From Polyangiaceae bacterium (GTDB lineage Bacteria; Myxococcota_A; Polyangia; Polyangiales; Polyangiaceae): DNA of 9,190 nt. The position numbers and the translations under genes were made by a program. The stretch lies in assembly GCA_022447485.1 (NCBI GenBank), contig JAKVCH010000095.1:1-9190 (forward strand). Reading direction: 5' to 3'. The notes beneath the pieces are model-generated. The model was not told where the DNA came from and ran no database searches. It saw only the letters and a list, made by a program, of their open reading frames with translations. Within the stretch, counting starts at the first letter, position 1. Each line of letters starts with the position of its first letter. Below, in pieces: positions 6,483 to 9,190 of this stretch.

Positions 6483-9190
6483 TCAGTAGAATTCCACATC
6501 GTCGATTTGTAGGTCGTAGGGCTGCAAGTCCCAACCCTCTCCGAAGTCACCGTTGAATGCTTCGCCGTTACGAATCTCGAAAACGATGCTCTGCATTGTG
6601 TCGACGTGAAATTCCGATGGAATACCCGCCCATACAGGAGCCTGGAATTCGTACCAAGGCACCTCGTAGGTCTCCCACTGATCGCTCAGATCATAATCAG
6701 GCGTCCGATAGGTTTCGCCGAACTCAGGGTTGGCGTCAACATTGATTCCGAGCAGACGGAACTGGCCACTGCCTGTGCCACTGCGGACCTTGAAGCGAAT
6801 GCCTTCGTAGCCACTCGGTGAGTAGCAGTCCGGGGGATTCGAGAGATTGAATTTCACTTCGGCCCACTGCCACGGCGTCGACTCGTCTGGAGCTGTACTA
6901 CAATGAGAGTCCGTTGAGCACGACACTGAGACAAAGCTGTTCCCGCCATCCGTGGAGAGCAAGAGCGCCTCAACACCCTCGTGGTGCGAGTAGGTCCACT
7001 CGCCCATGCGATTGTCTCGCTCGGGAACCATGGGGAAGCCTCCACTCTCGAAGTCGTCGATCAGGGTCTCCGTGTCTGCCCACCAGGTATCACCCTCGCA
7101 AGCCTGCCATTCGTCGGAACCGGAGCTTCCTCCGTAACCGGAAGAGCCGCCCATCCCACCATGGTCGTCATCATCGTCACCGCCGAGATCGGTGCCTACA
7201 CCATCCCAACAGATATGGAAGTAGCCATCATTCTCTTCGGTCCGACCGGAGATCGCGATCGACTGTACCTCCGTTCCCGTGAAATAGTCCCCGGGGTTGC
7301 CTAGATCATGACAATTCGTACTAAAGTTCGCCCAAGAAAGAATCCAGGGGTTGTCCCAACGGTTCTCAACAAGCTGACAGTAGGTGTTGCCGTCACCATC
7401 ATCGATGGTCACACGGAAATCGTCGCCGGAATCAGCGTAAGCATAGAGCCGGAGCTCCTCACCCACAACGGGTGATGTTGACACGCTGCTGTCGCCATAA
7501 TCCTGGTTCAAATTCCAAACCAACTCGGAGTAGGAGGCGCCACTGCCATCGTAGACGTCAACGTTGCCTTCCATGCACCAGCTGGGCCACTCGGAGGTCT
7601 CCGCGTTGTCAGAGACCTGTCCGTCATGATTGCCGTAGTGGTTGGCAGTGACGTGACCGGCCCAGCGAACGTAATCGTCACCAGTGTAGAGCTCGTTCTC
7701 CCAATAGCCGTAGCGGGGCGTCTGGCGCTGCTGGTAGCTGTAGAGACAGAAGTCGAAATTCTCCGTCTGCGCTCCGTCGCCGCGAGCCACGATGGCGAGG
7801 CTGGCAAGCCCACTCAGGTCGTAGGGCGTACCGTTGAAACCGACGCAGTCGTCAGTGAACTCAGACCACGCAACGTAAGCTTCGTTGCCATCGGACGGGA
7901 TCAGAGGCGCGCAGTACGTATCGCCAAATTCATTGGTCAACTCGATGAAGCCATTGGACCCCATATTGCGGCTCTCAAAGTTCAGCGATAGACCATCCTC
8001 CCAAGGGTAGAAGAGCTCCTGCATCGTGGCGTATCTGTCTTCACCCAAGGTGAACGACAAGCGTCCCTCTCCGGCGGTTGAGGCAGGAAGAGTGCCGCGA
8101 GCACAGTAGGCAGCCTCCGCTTGCTGGGTGACATCCACATTGCTCTGAATGGTGGCCCCTGTCGTTGCTGTCGCTGTACCGAAACCACGCATGTAGCCGT
8201 CATCCGACTCCAGGTAACCAATACTGCCTGCATTCGATGAGTAGATGCCTTCGAGTTGAGCAGAGAAGTCCTCTTCCTGCACACCACCAAGAAGCACGCG
8301 ACGCGTGACTGATTGAATCTTCTCGAAGTTGTAGGCGTCACCTGTGCCATCGCAGTTCGCGCGGAATGTGGTCCACGGAATGAACGCACTTCCCCAATAA
8401 AGCTCCTTACAGAAGTCACCGTTTTCTGTGGAGAGAATCAGCTGAGTCGTCGAACCGTCGGGAGTGGATTGACTGACGCGAAGAGCCTGTCCCAGAGCGG
8501 AAGCGTAACCTTGGGCACTCGCACCCGTATCCTCCTGAAGATTCCACGACTGCTCAATCCAAGCATCCGCTCCGCCACCAGGAGCCACCTGACCCTCGAT
8601 CTCCATGCTGAGGGAGTTGTCCGAACTGTACTCATTATCGATGGTCAAAGCAGGTCCGCTAGAGAAGCTCTTGAAGCCGAACCAATCACCCTGATCGACG
8701 TAGTTGACGGGCAAGGGGCTGCTGCCGCCCGACCCACCTTCGTCGTCGTCATCGTCACCACCGGATCCGCCCATGCCGCTGCCGCCGCCCTCTCCGTCGT
8801 CGTCACCACCGTAGTAGTTGCCGTCGTCGTAATAGGGGCGGTCCAATAGCGAGTCGATGCAGAAGTCGTAGCGAATCTCCTCCCACTCACTTGAGCCGAT
8901 GTAAATGCCTACCTGAAGCAGCGGGCTGCCGTCATAGAACTCGCCCGGGCTCTCGCTATCCCAGCATCTCGTCGAGAACTCACTCCAATTACGGAAGCCC
9001 GAGTCGTAGTTCTCAAATTGAGCGCAATAGATGTTGTTGTCTTCGGCATGCAGGCGGACCTGCTTCCAGTGGCTACCCGAGTCTTGAACTTCATTGTAGC
9101 GAATGAAGAGACCGTCACTCGACGGTGTTGCAGAATTGCTGCTGCTGAGATCGCGAGGCTCGTCCAAATTCAGAAGAATCTCCGCGTGCT
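6483..9190 (-). CDS. Modular cysteine-bearing, probably secreted carbohydrate-binding-like protein (5'-truncated)
   Basis: The frame runs from TGA at 6483 off the right edge without a stop, so at least 902 residues are visible and the N-terminus is missing. The TTG at 9167 is an internal leucine codon, not a credible start. Four related modules are seen, at nucleotides 8844-9190 (partial), 8226-8714, 7722-8225 and 7188-7721. Each ends with a block of the form [YF]C, 18-23 residues containing W-x2-F, then C, followed in three modules by an F-x-C-like strand. Linkers rich in Asp, Gly and Ser lie after the first and fourth modules. The last ~208 residues (6486-7109) form a different domain: LIDDFESGG at its start, DLSDQWETYEVPWYEF and a final LQIDDVEF. 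That layout resembles galactose-binding-like jelly rolls of the CIA30/CBM11 sort. Aromatic and acidic residues, cysteines and Gly/Ser linkers point to an exported, disulfide-bonded surface or secreted protein binding glycans. No catalytic motif, membrane segment or sorting signal is visible. Function is unknown. Confidence 0.85.
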   Translation of the reverse strand, partial: HAEILLNLDEPRDLSSSNSATPSSDGLFIRYNEVQDSGSHWKQVRLHAEDNNIYCAQFENYDSGFRNWSEFSTRCWDSESPGEFYDGSPLLQVGIYIGSSEWEEIRYDFCIDSLLDRPYYDDGNYYGGDDDGEGGGSGMGGSGGDDDDDEGGSGGSSPLPVNYVDQGDWFGFKSFSSGPALTIDNEYSSDNSLSMEIEGQVAPGGGADAWIEQSWNLQEDTGASAQGYASALGQALRVSQSTPDGSTTQLILSTENGDFCKELYWGSAFIPWTTFRANCDGTGDAYNFEKIQSVTRRVLLGGVQEEDFSAQLEGIYSSNAGSIGYLESDDGYMRGFGTATATTGATIQSNVDVTQQAEAAYCARGTLPASTAGEGRLSFTLGEDRYATMQELFYPWEDGLSLNFESRNMGSNGFIELTNEFGDTYCAPLIPSDGNEAYVAWSEFTDDCVGFNGTPYDLSGLASLAIVARGDGAQTENFDFCLYSYQQRQTPRYGYWENELYTGDDYVRWAGHVTANHYGNHDGQVSDNAETSEWPSWCMEGNVDVYDGSGASYSELVWNLNQDYGDSSVSTSPVVGEELRLYAYADSGDDFRVTIDDGDGNTYCQLVENRWDNPWILSWANFSTNCHDLGNPGDYFTGTEVQSIAISGRTEENDGYFHICWDGVGTDLGGDDDDDHGGMGGSSGYGGSSGSDEWQACEGDTWWADTETLIDDFESGGFPMVPERDNRMGEWTYSHHEGVEALLLSTDGGNSFVSVSCSTDSHCSTAPDESTPWQWAEVKFNLSNPPDCYSPSGYEGIRFKVRSGTGSGQFRLLGINVDANPEFGETYRTPDYDLSDQWETYEVPWYEFQAPVWAGIPSEFHVDTMQSIVFEIRNGEAFNGDFGEGWDLQPYDLQIDDVEFY
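7110..7187 (-). repeat. Asp/Gly/Ser-rich linker 2 of the modular protein
   Basis: This segment encodes LGGDDDDDHGGMGGSSGYGG and a few further Ser/Gly residues between the fourth module and the C-terminal domain. It is nearly free of hydrophobic residues and is predicted to be disordered. The Asp run might bind calcium, but no ordered DxDxDG loop is present. Confidence 0.7.
8715..8843 (-). repeat. Asp/Gly/Ser-rich linker 1 of the modular protein
   Basis: About 43 residues between the first and second visible modules: an acidic, tyrosine-rich start (YYDDGNYYGGDDDGEGGG), then GSGMGGSGG, a run of five Asp, and GGSGGSS. The composition repeats that of linker 2, including Met-Gly-Gly and Asp5, so the two probably share an origin or a common expansion mechanism. 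Short GTC/GTCGTC-like repeats in the DNA make it a likely site of slippage. Confidence 0.7.

Noticed and set aside
8313..8849. Plus-strand frame of 178 codons ending in a hydrophobic Val/Ala/Thr-rich segment resembling a membrane helix
   Set aside because: It is the antisense of the modular protein; the hydrophobic stretch is simply the complement of the Asp/Gly linker codons (GAC read as GTC).
6600..9100. Repeated modules as a possible DNA-level repeat array
   Set aside because: The modules are related only at protein level and are strongly diverged in DNA, with no regular spacer, so no CRISPR or satellite is present.
9165..9167. TTG as start codon of the large modular protein
   Set aside because: The frame stays open to the window edge upstream, no signal peptide follows the TTG, and the codon lies inside a repeated module. 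It is an internal leucine.

Overview
This 9.2 kb window comes from a Gram-negative bacterial chromosome of moderate GC content. A type II (lipoprotein) signal sequence is present, and all genes are ordinary bacterial ORFs with recognisable ribosome binding sites. I cannot fix the taxon. The long formylglycine sulfatase, the Bacteroidetes-style 632-residue PurF and the secreted modular protein with Asp/Gly/Ser linkers would suit a marine or aquatic Myxococcota/Bdellovibrionota-like or Bacteroidetes-adjacent organism, but that is a guess. Nothing indicates a phage, plasmid, transposon, CRISPR array, tRNA or rRNA.

Layout, left to right. (1) 1-896, minus strand: the N-terminal 298 residues of an FAD/NAD(P)-dependent oxidoreductase, cut by the left edge. 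(2) 897-1180: a divergent intergenic region with several short palindromes, including a Fur/Zur-like 7-1-7 element. (3) 1181-1327, plus strand: a 48-residue type B (zinc-ligand-poor) ribosomal protein L36, easily missed because of its size. (4) 1413-3857, minus: an 814-residue lipoprotein arylsulfatase starting at GTG. A probable terminator for it lies against, and partly inside, the end of the L36 gene. (5) 4130-6028, minus: a 632-residue amidophosphoribosyltransferase (PurF) of the long type. (6) 6029-6482: a 454-base non-coding gap with a strong terminator at its right end and a weaker hairpin. (7) 6483 to the right edge, minus: at least 902 residues of a secreted-looking protein made of four related cysteine-bearing modules, two Asp/Gly/Ser linkers and a different C-terminal jelly-roll-like domain. 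Its 5' end lies outside the window.

The genes do not form an obvious operon. Gaps of about 270-450 bases and at least two probable terminators separate them. PurF and L36 are housekeeping functions. The sulfatase and the modular protein are both probably exported and could both act on extracellular sulfated or complex polysaccharides, but adjacency alone does not prove this. The points most worth following are the modular protein, whose first and last cysteines are lost together in one module, and the L36 paralogue with its putative metal-responsive operator.
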